A stretch of DNA of 64,000 bases, from positions 19,442,928-19,506,927 of the forward strand of contig NC_058138.1 of assembly GCF_011075055.1 (NCBI RefSeq), read 5' to 3'. The position numbers and the translations under genes are program-made. The notes beneath the pieces are model-generated. The model ran no database searches, was not told where the DNA came from, and worked only from the letters and a program-made list of their open reading frames with translations. Positions within the stretch are counted from its first letter, which is position 1; each line of letters starts with the position of its first letter. This DNA is from Mangifera indica. Its lineage: Eukaryota > Streptophyta > Magnoliopsida > Sapindales > Anacardiaceae. Positions 24,670 through 37,505 of the stretch are shown in pieces.

Positions 24670-27600
24670 TCATAGCTCAAGACTTATTTTCTCAGATATT
24701 CTTATGATATCAGAGTAAATCTGATCACCTCCAATTTCAGCTCCAGAGGCTCCAGCTGCAACTCGCAGTACATCTTCAATTAAAGCAACATTACCCATAA
24801 TGTCAACATGTGCTCCACTCTCGATACCCCTCCCCTCCAGAAGGCTAGTTGGTGGCTTGTGCTTGTACTCTCTGATGTATGTTGCAATGCCGGAAGGGTT
24901 GAACCTGGTTCTTCCTCTCCACCCTTTAGCACACATGAACCCAGCACTAAGAACGGGCACACTCTCATCTCCGTCAACAAAGTACACACCGCCTTTCAAG
25001 CAGCTGCCCTCACCTCCATTGGCTGAGCTATCTATCCGAAAAGGAATACTTTTGCACTTATTTGTAGGTGATAGCTTGTAGACATATGATCTTTCAGTAG
25101 GAATACCAACACCGTATAAGCAGTGTATCTCCATGTCTGGTGCATCAGGCAACCTGTGACATATATCCCATTTTACACCATTAGTGATCTCTGGACAGCA
25201 CCAAGTGCATACGAAGAAAATTAAGTAATAAACAATAATATTGTGACAGACATCACTATGGAAGTTTCCATAAGAAAGTCCACATCTATTATACAGAAAA
25301 TTAGACTTTTCTATTTAAGAAAAATCTACAACTAAGTTCGAATTGACGATAAGTAGTTATTTACATTTCCTGAGAATTTGGCTAGTGTAATTTGTAAAAA
25401 CGGACTAAAGAGTGTTTGTACTTGCTTGGTTTCCAGTGGATTGGACCAATACTTGAAATGGGCATATTTAGGATCATCTAGATTTTCAGCTATCCCATGA
25501 GAGAAATGAGTCTCAGCTCTTTGCATCATTTTTGGAGCGACAAATCGAAGTAGATCAAGAAGACTTTTTGCAGTGTAAACTTTTTTCTCTGCAACCATCC
25601 TGATGCTTTCCCTGCTTATCTCATCATATTCAGTCCAGACCTCTCCGCATGAAGAGTTAACATTTTTGAAGGTACTTGAGTGCAAAAACTCCTGATGAGA
25701 AAAAATAATTGTTATCTGATGCATTAACAGAACCAATACAACGAAGTAAAAGACACCTGATTAATTTTGACAGACACAGAACTCTTCTATGCTGAATTAA
25801 AGAGTAATAAGCACAAATTATAAGCTTTCATTAAGACCACAAAACTACAATTTTCTGCTACATAATATCCTAACCATGAGACTTCCTATAGCCCCAGCTC
25901 TTCACACTGTTGAAGCCCAGTCCTTAGAAGGCCAAATGATGAGTGTTCAAGTAAAGACAGAATACTAGCCATGAGATCTCCTGAACATCCTAATGAAATT
26001 GGATTTCATACCTTGTGTCTCACATGGTCCTTGAACAACTAAGTTGTGATAGGGTTTCAGTTATACAGACTCTAATTTCAATAATAAGAAACTACTGATA
26101 GAAAACGTGTTGATACCTATTGCTATTCAAAGCAAAGATCTATGCAATAATACCCTATGAATACTGCACAGGGAAATTTGGACCGAGCCTCACAAGCAAT
26201 GTCTAGCCTAAAAAGAGTTGTACATGTTTTGCAACAAATTAGCTTGGGTCAACAGAAATGTGACTCAGCTCAACTGAAGTCCCCATCTTGAAATGGCAGG
26301 ATCAGCTAAGATAGATGTAAAACTGAAACTTTAGTACCTCTGTATCAAAATTAGGGATCTGTGAAGAAGGTAATTCCGATTCTGCCTTGCCAAAAGAGAT
26401 AATCCTTCCATACTTAACAGTTTCTTTTACTTGGAAGCCCGTCTTTATGTTACTGTGGTTGGCATTTTTGTCATTTGAAGATGGCACAAACCGTGCTTTC
26501 TTTACTGATGGGCAAGCATACTCTTCATCTGGAGACCAATCCAAGCTACCCCAGATTGTTTCTCCGCCTTTAGGCATCAAGGAAATGACAGAATCCCATG
26601 TTCGAGATACCCGCATGACATGTTCCAGAGTTTGGAGTCCAAGAATCTCAAAATCCAAAACACCAGGCGCCATAGCTCTAGAGGAGAATATCAAAGAGTC
26701 AATTTCGTTATTTATTAACATCATTTCATTTCAATATGATGCAAAAACAATGTTTTTCTCCTCATTAACTCCTCAGAAGTAAATTAAGTAAACCTCAAAA
26801 TTTTGAGGGGGAGTTTTCAAAAAGCTAACCTGATACAAGCAATGTCTTTGCCCTCAGCTGAGAATACATTACTAGCTGTCTTTGGAACACCCAGAAAAGC
26901 TGGACCAATGTTCATAACTGCCTTGATATGCTTCGCACACCAACCTGAACCACCACCACCCCCCATGGGAGGAGGTGTTTCAACCCATTTAAGGAAGTGT
27001 AGAAAATAGATAACCCCCATTGAATGGGGCACCACAACTACTTTCTTATAGCCATTGGTTACATACAATAGCTCAATTTTACTCTTCAATCTACTAAGAG
27101 CTTGGTCCCGAATCTGCTAGTTTCCAATTAGAATATATTAGTAAAAGTTTATATGACATCATTTTGTCTCTGCTTTATACTTCATTAACTTAAATTAACT
27201 ATTGAATCTAAGAAGGTATATACACATTGTAAAACACATGATTTACATGAAGGGTTTGGAGAGCCCCATGAAACTAAAATGATTCCATCTTGTTTCCAAA
27301 ATTTTCAAAAGCGAACAAGAGTGAACAGTACACCAGCACATGTATGACAATTACTCCTTGTAAAAGAAGTGATACTAGAGTTTAGAAAATGATGTCTGCA
27401 CATGCTAAGCTATACAATTATGTTATCAAGTCGTGTTCTGCATATGACTATTAAAGGACTTCAAAATCCATCTGTCATCCTTAAGCTTGTTGCTCCCTCA
27501 TTCCTTTACCTCAATGTTTTTGGGGAAGAAAAAAAAGGAAATTCTAAGCTAAATCTTCCACAACATTGTAGCTGAATAAGTTGTTTTAAGATTATTGTTT

Positions 27601-28814
27601 AATAGTCAAAATTATTGCTGCAGTAACTGAACCCAAGAGACAAAAGAACATTAAAAAAGTTGAAGAATGCTACCACCTCTGTATTTTGGAAAGACAGCCG
27701 CCAATCATAGGCAGCCATATACAAGTTCTTCCCCTCATAACCAATTTTTGCCAAATTTTCAATAAGTACAGCCCACACAAAATACCCATTAGCAAAATAG
27801 TCAGCTGCAACCAGCCCTGGAACTGGACGAACTCGAATCCCTGGTGGATCAAGACCAGTCTCATTGTCCAGAGACAAGTGCTCCAACCAACATGAGGGCC
27901 TACAAGCACCCAAATAATTTTATTTTCAGCTAACAATACCAAACCAAATACATTGTATGAAGCTACCAAACATGCAATTCCAAGACCTAAACTAAATATT
28001 AACCCAAATTCAAAACCAAGACGTAGAAAGGAGGAAAGAATTTCAAGTTTTCAAACTAAACATATAATGTAAAAGCTTAGGAGCACCAAAATGATTCTTA
28101 TACAAACTCTGCAATCCAATTCAAATCCAAAAAGGTTAGAATCGACACATATGCTTTTCAAACATGCAATGACAAGGCTTAAATATCATAAAGTTTCACT
28201 AACCAAATTCAACATAACATGAAATTTTATAGAATTATTTAATATGCCATTCGAAATTTAAAACTCAGAATTGTCAGTAGAGTTTCACTAATTTAAACCA
28301 ATTTCAAGAACATTATGCAATGGTAATATTTATTATACCTTTTAAAGATTTCAGTGAAGCTACCGCCCCAAAGCCGCTTCCGGAACAAGCCTTCAGCACA
28401 AGGCCTGCCCTCCCAGAGTTCTAGACCTCCAGTCACAAAGCCAGGCACCAAAACAACGGGGTGGTGAGCCATCAAGCCATCACGCTTGAGCCTCACTCCA
28501 GGCGATTCAGGAACTTGAAAGCCGGGCAATGTGGCCGGAAAACAATGGTACAAGAACAAGAGAAACCACCAAGTTGTGCACAAACAGCCAATCATCCAAC
28601 AACATGTATCCACACACCTCCACTCTTTAGACGGCTTTTTGGTGTACTTTTTATTCTTGTTATTGATTTTCAACACACTCTTAGCTGTTAAAATTACATT
28701 AATATCATCTTCTTTCTTATCAAGCTTTTGATCAAGTTTTGAGGATTCATCAAAGGATTGAAACTTCACTGGCTCAACATAACAGAGCTTACGAAATCGG
28801 AGAATCGAAGCCAT
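24670..28814 (-). CDS. PDAT2: Phospholipid:diacylglycerol acyltransferase, PDAT2-like
   Basis: Minus-strand gene with six exons, 28814-28339, 27899-27677, 27113-26830, 26677-26338, 25691-25426 and 25153-24670, coding for 690 aa (Arabidopsis PDAT1/2 are about 670). The N-terminus is basic and cytosolic, with one membrane helix at residues 71-93 (CCWMIGCLCTTWWFLLFLYH). The LCAT-type fold follows: VVLVPGFVTGGLELWEGRP from about 120, nucleophile Ser264 in PHSMG, Asp592 in DGDESVP and His645 in SGAHVDIMG. PDAT moves an acyl group from the sn-2 position of phospholipid to diacylglycerol in the ER, making triacylglycerol. MASILRFRKL and QNTE/PSSQ segments favour PDAT2 over PDAT1. Intron 5 is GC-AG: the exon ends ACCAA before GCAAGT, restoring ETKLPDAP. 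It ends about 600 bp from the threonine deaminase relic, tail to tail. Confidence 0.94.
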
Positions 28815-30340
28815 AGTTTTTCGATCAAAATTAACTTATCAAACCCACCTCAAAGTTCACTAACACATTAAAACAAACATGAAATAAACTTAAAATTGTC
28901 CTAAGTTGAAACTGAGTTAAAAGGGAAGCAAAATTAAGCAAGAAGAAAGGAAAATTACAGATAGAGAAGAGGGTTAAGTTGACGATAACTTTTAGTGCAG
29001 AGAGGGGAAATTGGGTGATGGGCTTTTTGATGATAGCCGTTACAAAAAGCCAAAGCACGTAGAGACGAAGACGAAGATAAGGAGAGTAGTGTTCGATCGG
29101 GCATGCACAGAACAGAAAAACAACACACAAACACACTCTCGATAAGAAAAAAAAAAACAGAGGAATCAAATCATCAGCTTCTTTCTTTTTAAGTAAAGCG
29201 TCATAACCGATACACTGAAAAAGAAATGCATTGTTTTTGGAAGTATAATGTGGTGAGATGAAACCGAGGAGAGAGACGAAGAAGAAGAAGAAAGTGTAAA
29301 ATGTAACATGACGCCATACACATTTTATACCTACCAAATGGCCTCCTATTCCTGACAGTTGTCTTACTCTTTCCATGCATGCCTCCCTTTCCCGACTTTC
29401 AAGGAAATTCAATCCCACCTTATTTATTATTCCTTAACAAAAACAAAGCCACCATAAAAGGCACCTGTTTTGGTATCAGAAATATTTAAAGAATCCCAGT
29501 TGCATTAAATTGCCAAAACTGCCTTAACGTCTTCCGAGATTCTCTCTTTCCGATTACCGCTGACCGAACTTAAGGAAATTATTGAGGGCGAATGCGAAAG
29601 CTGAAACGATGTTTAAGATTACTTGACCATAGTTAATGGTATATTATTAATATTTAAATGTGCTTAAAATATACTATAAGGTTACAATGATTATATATTA
29701 TATGGTGTCTTTTAGAAGAATGAAAGTGACATATGTTGTAGAAATTGCTGTAGATTTGTAGCGAAGCGAGAGGGAAGGAAAATAATGTGAAGCACATTGG
29801 AGGAGGGCTTGCATTTAGGTGGTGGTGGAAATACAAAAGGATAGAAACACCAAAATTAGCACACCCTCCAAAAAGCACACTTACCCAAATTTTCGTTTCC
29901 CATTTGGTGGGTCTCAACATATAATATTATTTCCTCCTTAAGTTTTGTTAGACGGCAAGGGCTTTTTTTTAAATAAGGGAATATTATTATTTTTCATCAA
30001 AATTTTATTTTAATTTTTAAAAATTATTTATGATGGATAAAAAATTTAAATACTTATATATTTTTAACTATTATTGTTTTTATTAAATATAAAAAAATAG
30101 TTATTTAATAATAAAATTTACTTAAACATGTTAAAAAGTATAATGCATAATTTTTGGTCATGTTTAGATTGGATTAAAAGTAAAAAAAAACAGGTTTCAA
30201 GTTGATGTATTACTATTCACATTTGATATAGGATTGAATTTTTCAAACACTTGATAAATGACAGTGCATTCTAAAGGTAAAAATTAAGGCTATATAGTTT
30301 TATTGTAAATTAATTACCTCTTCTATTTATTTAAATTACT
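28815..30340. other. PDAT2 leader/promoter and AT-rich spacer
   Basis: 28815-29400 is the likely PDAT2 5' UTR and core promoter on the minus strand, with purine/pyrimidine-biased runs. A 195-codon minus ORF here is Phe/Leu-rich low complexity and not considered real. 29400-30340 is AT-rich with no recognised gene. Confidence 0.45.
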
Positions 30341-31206
30341 TGAGTAAATTACATTTTTCCATCCCATGTTGGGCTCAAAAACACTTTTTAACTTTTTAAT
30401 AGCAAAATTCATGTTTTCTCATTCAAAATTTAACTACGTCAATAAAAAAACATATTTCACAATGTTAAAAAGTTAAATTATCGTATTTGTCCCTAATTTA
30501 TTTCAATTTTTTTTCAAATTTAAAAAAATTCCCCCTCTCGTTTTATCTTTCACTCTTTTCTTTGCCTTGTTGTTTCACCGTCCCAAAGCTACAATAGCTA
30601 TAAAGTACAATCAAATCTTTGTATTGAAACCCCTCCCCCAAAGTTGTGTCATTTTTTGTGTTGATGAGTCAGACTACAAAATTTGACAAAACTTTTCTCA
30701 TTTCTTGTTAGGGTTGATAGCTTGGCATTGTGGTAGGGTCAACGAAATTTGTATTGAAAACCTGCATCATTTTTTGATGACTTGGCACCATTGTGGAGTT
30801 AAAAAAATTGTCAAGTCCAAGTAATCTAAGAAATTTGACAATGTTGACTTCTTTGCAAGATTATTATAGAAGGGAGGAGGAGTCAGTAATGTTGTTATAG
30901 GTGATGGAAGTGGTTAAGTTCACTATGTATATAAGATTTTAATCGATAGATAAGACTGTTTTCAAACTTTTATAGAGATTGAATTTTAAATTTTCAAACC
31001 TATAACAAAATCCAATTATAATATTTAAAATATTAGAAAGTGATCTATAAAAGTTTTTTTTTATGGTAAAATTATTGTGTTTCTCTTACAACATTGGATT
31101 TTTGTTTAATTAAGTTTATATGCAGGTAGAAAAATGTAATTTTTATCATCAAGGGGTAAAAATGGGCTTTCCCACAAATATTGGGTAGGAATATGTTATT
31201 TACTCA
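30341..31206. mobile_element. TIR element of a second family (about 865 bp)
   Basis: The left end reads TGAGTAAATTACATTTTTCC and the reverse complement of the right end reads TGAGTAAATAACATATTCCT; both continue into CC(A/C)CCCA-like and TTGGG-containing sequence. There is no transposase ORF. I could not find a convincing target duplication, so the superfamily is unassigned. Confidence 0.5.
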
Positions 31207-31347
31207 TATTGCATTAAGCGATAATCAAAATATTTGTCGTTATATCAAAGTATTTAATTAAATTGTAAGTTTGTACCGCCAACACGCAAGAGGTGTTTTA
31301 ATTGGTAATTTCACCCGAATTCCCCACATAAAGGGGAAGAGGCCACA

Positions 31348-31563
31348 TTGTTTCAGGAGTTGGAGCGATGTTGTAGTATCATTGCGTATATTCTTTTCTT
31401 GTACTGTCTCCAGAGTTTACAGTGGGGCATGTACAACTTTCTGCTGAAACAGTATCTGGTAGATGGAGCTGCCTCATGCCTCTTGGATTTTATCGGCCCT
31501 GGACTGGAAGACGACGACGATGATGATGATGACGACGAGGTAAAGATTAGCCATAATAATTGA
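31348..31563 (+). other. Unassigned short ORF with Asp run (possible exon remnant)
   Basis: A 71-codon ORF with normal-looking protein composition (GMYNFLLKQYLVDGAASCLL) followed by LEDDDDDDDDDE, encoded by mixed GAC/GAT codons at about 31508-31538. A CAG precedes GAGTTGGAG at the left and GAGGTAAAG follows the Asp run, as at exon borders. No neighbouring exons were found and I do not recognise the family. It may be a relic exon or chance. Confidence 0.25.
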
Positions 31564-32510
31564 ATTGTAATTATAAGCTCAAATCAAGGAATACTTTGCG
31601 GTAGCCAACTTAATATCAAACGAAAAGCAATTCTTTAAGACGCACTTTGTGGAGCATCTTCTCTTTTTTTTTATTAACTTTAATTTCTTTCAAGAGGAAT
31701 ATAATCTTTCTAGATCACTGAAGTTACCTTTCTCAACCAGAAAAGAAAATTCTCCGTTAGAACTAGAAAATTTATGGAAAAGAAGAAGTGGGAAATACTT
31801 GTGAAGGATGCATATATGTCATCTTATTAATTACCTAGGCTCTTCACTCGGAGAGTGCATGTCATGTCATGAGAATTCAATGCTTTCTGTAAAAGAATTA
31901 ATGGTTATTATAGCATTTAATTTGTTTTTCAGTCACATATTTCAATATATTTTAGTATTTCTTTTTAATGTATCTCAATGGGGTTTCCCTTCAAGTCATT
32001 GCATTTTATTTATATCCTTAAAATTAGATGTGGGCCTGGAAGACACTTGCTAGCTTTGCCTGTGTATCAGGTTTTCTTTTGAGTTCTTAAGCCCTAAAAA
32101 TCCATTTCAAAACCAAGCGAAACTTCGGTCAATGGAGATGGGCCGGATTTTGGCCCATTGTAATGAGATAGCATTGACGATTTAATTCAGGAAAATGCCA
32201 AAATTACTTCACAGATTTTCACCTCATCAAAAAATCTCAAATTTTGCCCCTGATTTCTTATAATTTTTTTCAAAATAAATAAATCAAAATTTATAGCAGT
32301 AATCAATGATGGGAATGCCACCCAAAACGACTTGAGAGTCAAGCAAATTAAAGTGCCAGTTATTTTCTTTTGACACAATTCAACTCAATTAATTCTCGAT
32401 ACTGAATCAATCCAGCTGTTAGTATTCCATGCAGTCGCCGCGTCAGCTTTGTTCTTTTGCCTATTATATCATTGCAACCATTCTGCACGTGCTTCAATTG
32501 CGTTGCATCT
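31564..32510. other. Spacer
   Basis: No gene or repeat recognised. Confidence 0.45.
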
Positions 32511-33065
32511 CACTAATATTTTTAAAATCGGTTTATATATTAACCAGTTTAATTAAAAAATTTATTCATTTAATTTATTATCAAATTATAATAAATAAAT
32601 TTTATTTAAAAATTTATAAAAAATAAAATCAATTAAGATATTCATATCTATAAATATTAAAATATATTTTTTTTAAAGAGTAACAATTATTTATTTGATT
32701 TCAATGAAATAATTAAAATAAAAAAAATCTCAATCTTATAATATAGAAAAAAATAATTCTATAAATTATTATTTATAAAAGACATTTTAATAGATATGAG
32801 ATACTTTTCTTATTTTATTTTATTTTTAAACTTAATTTTTTTATAAGCTTTTAAAAATTTATCTAATCTAATAAAAAATAATCACATTACTCAAAAATAA
32901 TTAAAATTTAAAAAAATTTAAAAGTTAAATCTAATCTAACCCAATTTTTGAATGAGTTTGAGTGAGTTAATAGCAAAACCAATTTTTATATTAATCAAAC
33001 TGAATTTAAAGCTAATTTTCGATTCAATCAATTGAACAGACTGACCCAATTTGATTTTCAAATCA
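32511..33065. mobile_element. Candidate hAT-like AT-rich insertion with 8-bp flanking repeat
   Basis: TTGCATCT occurs at 32503-32510 and again at 33066-33073, framing about 555 bp of very AT-rich sequence. The ends are weakly inverted (TTTTAAAATCGG against TTTGAAAATCAAATTGG). No ORF. An 8-bp duplication would fit hAT elements, but the ends are too degraded for certainty. Confidence 0.3.
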
Positions 33066-33190
33066 TTGCATCTGGCTATGTCTTCATTCTTTGCTCTCTC
33101 CTGTCGGTGCTACTGTAGCTCAAGATTATACGACAGTCGTTCTACCAAGTACTTGTTACCGAAAATAATTAATTTTCATTTTATTTTATT

Positions 33191-33220
33191 GACTAAATTA
33201 CTATTTCCCACTCTAAGACG
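33191..33220. repeat. Solo end resembling the GGCCAAA TIR family
   Basis: GACTAAATTACTATTTCCCA resembles the outer end of copies A-E, but no matching inverted end lies at the expected distance before copy B begins at 33513. Probably a truncated copy. Confidence 0.35.
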
Positions 33221-33512
33221 AATAAATTGTAGTGCCTATTCTTAAATTCGAATTTTACATACAACCCGAAACTCAACTTAATTCAAAAATTATATACAAC
33301 CCAAAACTCAAATTTGTAGGCATAGTGCAGATGCGTTATCATATTACATCATTATTTAACTTTTTATGAAATTATTATATTACACCAAATTAGAATATGT
33401 TTTGACATAATTGAATTGGGTTTTACTGACAAAAGAGGGAAGGCACAAAAGATCCCTTTGGGATCGGAGCATAGAAAGCGCGTGGGATTAAAATTGTTTG
33501 GGAATTTCTCTT

Positions 33513-34246
33513 GGCCAAAAGACTATTTCCCACCCAAAGTATGTTTTAATCTCAAGTTTCACTCCTTAATTTTAAAATCATATTTACCTACCTATAAAAA
33601 GTTAAAATTAACAAAATTGTAACTCCTAAAAATGTTACTTATTTTTCTCTTTCTAAACCCTAAAAACTAACCATCCTATAGACAAAGTTTTAAAAATTAG
33701 TATTTTTCTCTTAAAGTTTTGTTTTCAAACTCTAATATTATCTCTAATATCATTGTCAGTGATCTCTCACTTCTAAAACTTCCTCTCTTTCTAATGATCT
33801 CTCTCTTTTAATTGGACGTTGGATAGATGTCAAATCAAATATAAGAGACGAAGTTTTTTTTCTTATCAAATAAAAATGACGATCTTGTCTTCGTCTCTTC
33901 AGCTTGATTCGATACCGATTTGACATTCAATTAAGAGAAAAGAGATTGTTAAAGAGAAATGAAGCTTCGAGAGATAGAAACTATCGATAATGGCACCAGA
34001 GATGGTGTTAAAGTTTAAATCCTAAAAGAGAATGTCATTTTTTTAAAACTTTATCTATAGAGGAAATAATTAATTTTTAAGGTTTTGAGAAAAAAAGTAA
34101 ATTTTAATTTATTTTTAATATTATTAATAAAATAATAATTTTATTTTTAAAATTAATAGATTTAATTTTTCATAAATTAATATTTAAAATTAAAAAATGA
34201 AAACTGCAGTTTCGAGCGTACTTTAGTGGGAAATAGTCATTCGGCC
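33513..34246. mobile_element. Long-TIR Mutator-like non-autonomous element, copy B, with 9-bp TSD
   Basis: 734 bp. The left end is GGCCAAAAGACTATTTCCCA and the reverse complement of the right end is GGCCGAATGACTATTTCCCA. ATTTCTCTT is repeated exactly on both sides (33504-33512 and 34247-34255), a 9-bp target duplication typical of the Mutator superfamily. Inverted similarity extends well inside (runs of TAAAAACTAAC-like and CTCTCTTTAAT-like sequence against their complements), so the element could fold into a long hairpin. No transposase. Confidence 0.85.
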
Positions 34247-34255
34247 ATTTCTCTT

Positions 34256-36375
34256 TTCAAACCAAAGATATCCCACGTGACAATGTAGAGAGACAGCTCA
34301 TTGGGTACTAGCCACTCACATGACACACTTACCCTCCTACCACGCCACCGCCTTTCCCTTTTTATATCCACTCTCTGCTCGCTCTACTCGTCCCATCTTT
34401 AGAATTGGAATCGTAGACTTCTATCCTCAAAGAAAGTTATAACTACCACTATACGCTTTGGTTAATTAGGATAATTGATTATTATTAATTAAAAAATTAT
34501 AATAAAGATTTATTATCCTTTTATTTGCTGGAAATTTAAAAATCATTTTAATAAATAGATTATTATCTTTTTTTAATTTTAAAATATTATTTTGATTTTA
34601 TTAAATTATATTTCTATTTATTATATTCTTTAAAATAATTTTATTTTTAATTAATATAATAAGTAATATAAATAATATTTTAAAATTTATAATTAAGTAT
34701 ACTTAAATAAAATAATCAAACTAATCAAACACAATAATTATTTATACTTATATTTTTTATTAAATTTTATCAAATCTAATAATCATTTATATTTAATATA
34801 ATTTTTTTATTTTTGAAAATAAAAAATTACATAAGTCAAACACACCCTTAAAATTAATGATAAACTTAATAAAAAATTTAATCTTATATTTAAATAAATT
34901 AATATATAAATAATTATTATATTTAATACATAATAATAAAATATTACTAAAATATTATTATACTTGAATATTTTTAATATATTAAATTAAATTTATTAAA
35001 TAAGGATAAAATTATTAACAAAATTAAAATTAGTTTTATAATCTTTTAATACACGAGAGAAATATGGTAAATTCCATGTTATATATCAAGCTAGTTTGGT
35101 AAAAAAATATTACGATAATATTTAATTATTTAACAAATCAAATAAGATAATGTCTTATATTCTTCAAACCAAATGCCCACTAGGTGCACCTTTGTAATCT
35201 TAATCATGATATGATAACAATGGCATGGGCATACATGAAACCCTAAGTAATATAAATCATAAAGCATTTTATGAAGCATTGGATGATCAACATTTTCCCA
35301 CAAAAGTCTGTCCTTAAAACATTTTCCTATTTGTGAATGTATAAATTACTATGTTCCACAAATAACCTAATGTCGTTTATAGAAAAGTAAGTATAAACGA
35401 GCAAACTTATCATTTTTCTTGCGTTGAAGATGTAATCTAGATACTTAAAAATGTAAAGCATTACCTTCATTACAAGTTTAAGGGTTAGACACACCTTTAT
35501 GAAATATTTATCTTTATTTGAAAAAAAAATATAAAGAAATGAGATTTTATAATTAGATCAGATCGCAGTCTAACGATGTTATTATAACCGTTTTTATAAT
35601 AGCAGCATATGCTAAGATTAATAAACAACTGAAAAAAATCAGCATAAACGTGTACTTCCAAAACGTCTCAACCAGCACAAATGTCACACTCATGGCACTA
35701 GTTGCGCATGCAAAGTGAAAGATTCCATGAATTTAATCAAATTATATCTCGACAGTGATGCCAAGGTTGTGATTGACTCTATCCAAAAGGAGAAGAGAGA
35801 AAGAGATGACAAAGGAAAAGAAGAAGAAAGATGAGGAAGTGGCAAAGGAAAAAGGTCGTAAGAGAAAAAGAAGAAAAAAATGGTCAAGGAAAAGATTGTG
35901 GGAAGACTATAATAAGGGAAGATATGTAGGCTATAGGCTAAAACAATATTTGTCAGTCATAGATTATTACTAAGAGCCGCATCTGTGAACTAAGTGGATG
36001 AGAAATTCGACTATCTAACCATTCAACATCCAAAAAAAATATAATTTAGATAAAACTTTCTTACGTTTTTATATATATAAGTGATTGTTTTTATATTATA
36101 AGATCGAATATTTCTAAACAGTGAATATACATAGGACAATCATAAGTTCACTTATTTCCATGAAACTTACATAACCAGGACGATGTCATCCATCAAAATG
36201 TTTGTTTTTTATATTGCTAGAATGTCACATTATTATGATTTAAAATTACTATTTATTAACTTCAAATATAAATTTATTATTGATTTTTTTTTAATTAATC
36301 TTTCTTCGATATTTTTATCTCTCAAATGCTTCCTTCGTCTTTTCAATGCTACCCACCAGATCCCATGTATCAAAA
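34256..36375. other. AT-rich spacer with probable MITE debris
   Basis: 34440-35180 is extremely AT-rich and contains CAAACACACCC at 34844 and CAAACCAAATGCCC near 35166, which resemble ends of GTTTGG-type MITEs, but I could not pair them securely. A Lys/Arg-rich 66-codon ORF near 35773 is purine-run low complexity. No gene supported. Confidence 0.4.
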
Positions 36376-37489
36376 GGCCAAATGGTTGTGCCCCACCTTA
36401 ACTTTGATGAAAAATCAGTGTACCTTTAAGTTTTATAAAAATATTTTTTAGACCTATTATTCAGATTCTTTAATGAAAAATAGTTTGATTTCACTATCCG
36501 TGATCAACTTGTGCTTTTTAAATAAAATTATAAAATTATTATAAATATTTAACACAAAACACCAACCCCTTGTTGCATACCCCTCACTCAGAATATTGTT
36601 CAAAAGGATTGCAATTGAATCTTTTCTATCCCGTCCACTAGATATTCCCATCTCACTTTTGTTTCCTTTTTCATTGCAAATTCTTACAATTATCATCTCC
36701 AAAACAACGGAAAAATCAACTCATCTTCCTTATAAGTCTTTACAAATCATTTGTCACAAAACCTAACAACTATTATCTCCAAAGTCTCTACAAAATCAAA
36801 CAATCCCTAAAATCGATTCAATATCTCCAAATCCAACACACTTAGATCTGATCTCTATCGTATCACAACCAAAATTGAATTTCATACCTCCTAAATACTC
36901 ACTAACGCTATAATAATAGACATCATCCAATTTTGTTAACTATTTAACTACATCATTGATTGACAACTCATAACTTAGCTCATCGTTTTGATTAGATATT
37001 CTCTGATGAAAATCATAACTATTTTAGTTACAATTTATCAGTCCAACTACTTCTACAAATGTTAGTGTATTTGGTAAGAGAAAATAGTTAGCTAAATTCA
37101 TCACTTGAGTTACCTTTTTTTCTAATCTTTTAAATGAAAAAGGGATGAGAGATGGAGAAAGAGAGTTACTCATGATATAGAGCTCACAACAAAGAATTGA
37201 GGTTACTTTATGACATTTGATGATATAAAGGACCAATCAAAGAATAAGTTTTTTATGACCAATAGGTCTTCTAAAAATGGATAAGAATATAGCATGAAGG
37301 AGAAGGATAGATGGATGATCCATCAAAGTGTTTTCCTTTGAGGACTAGTTAGAATGACCCATATGCCATTTTATACATCTATTTTCACTAATGGAAATGC
37401 ATAATAGAAGGGTATATGGATTTTTCAAAATTAAAATGTTTTAAAACTGTCATTTCATCAAAGTTTCAGGTGGGAAATGGCATTAAGCC
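36376..37489. mobile_element. Long-TIR element, copy C (about 1.1 kb, diverged)
   Basis: The left end GGCCAAATGGTTGTGCCCCA and the reverse complement of the right end GGCTTAATGCCATTTCCCAC both run into an (A)ACTTTGATGAAA block, so the ends are inverted repeats of about 45 bp. The outer bases match the GGCCAAA family. No clean target duplication. Inner sequence is AT-rich without an ORF of interest. Confidence 0.55.
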
Positions 37490-37505
37490 TTCATAATATT
37501 ATAAA

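Noticed and set aside
28831..29418. 195-codon minus-strand ORF upstream of PDAT2
   Set aside because: Phe/Leu/Ser-rich low complexity in the presumed 5' UTR and promoter; no family resemblance and no splice link to PDAT2.
34440..35180. A single large MITE between GTTTGG-type ends
   Set aside because: End-like motifs are present but could not be paired, and no target duplication was found; left as unspecified AT-rich debris.
35773..35973. Lys/Arg-rich ORF
   Set aside because: Produced by purine runs; its complement is equally open; no supporting context.
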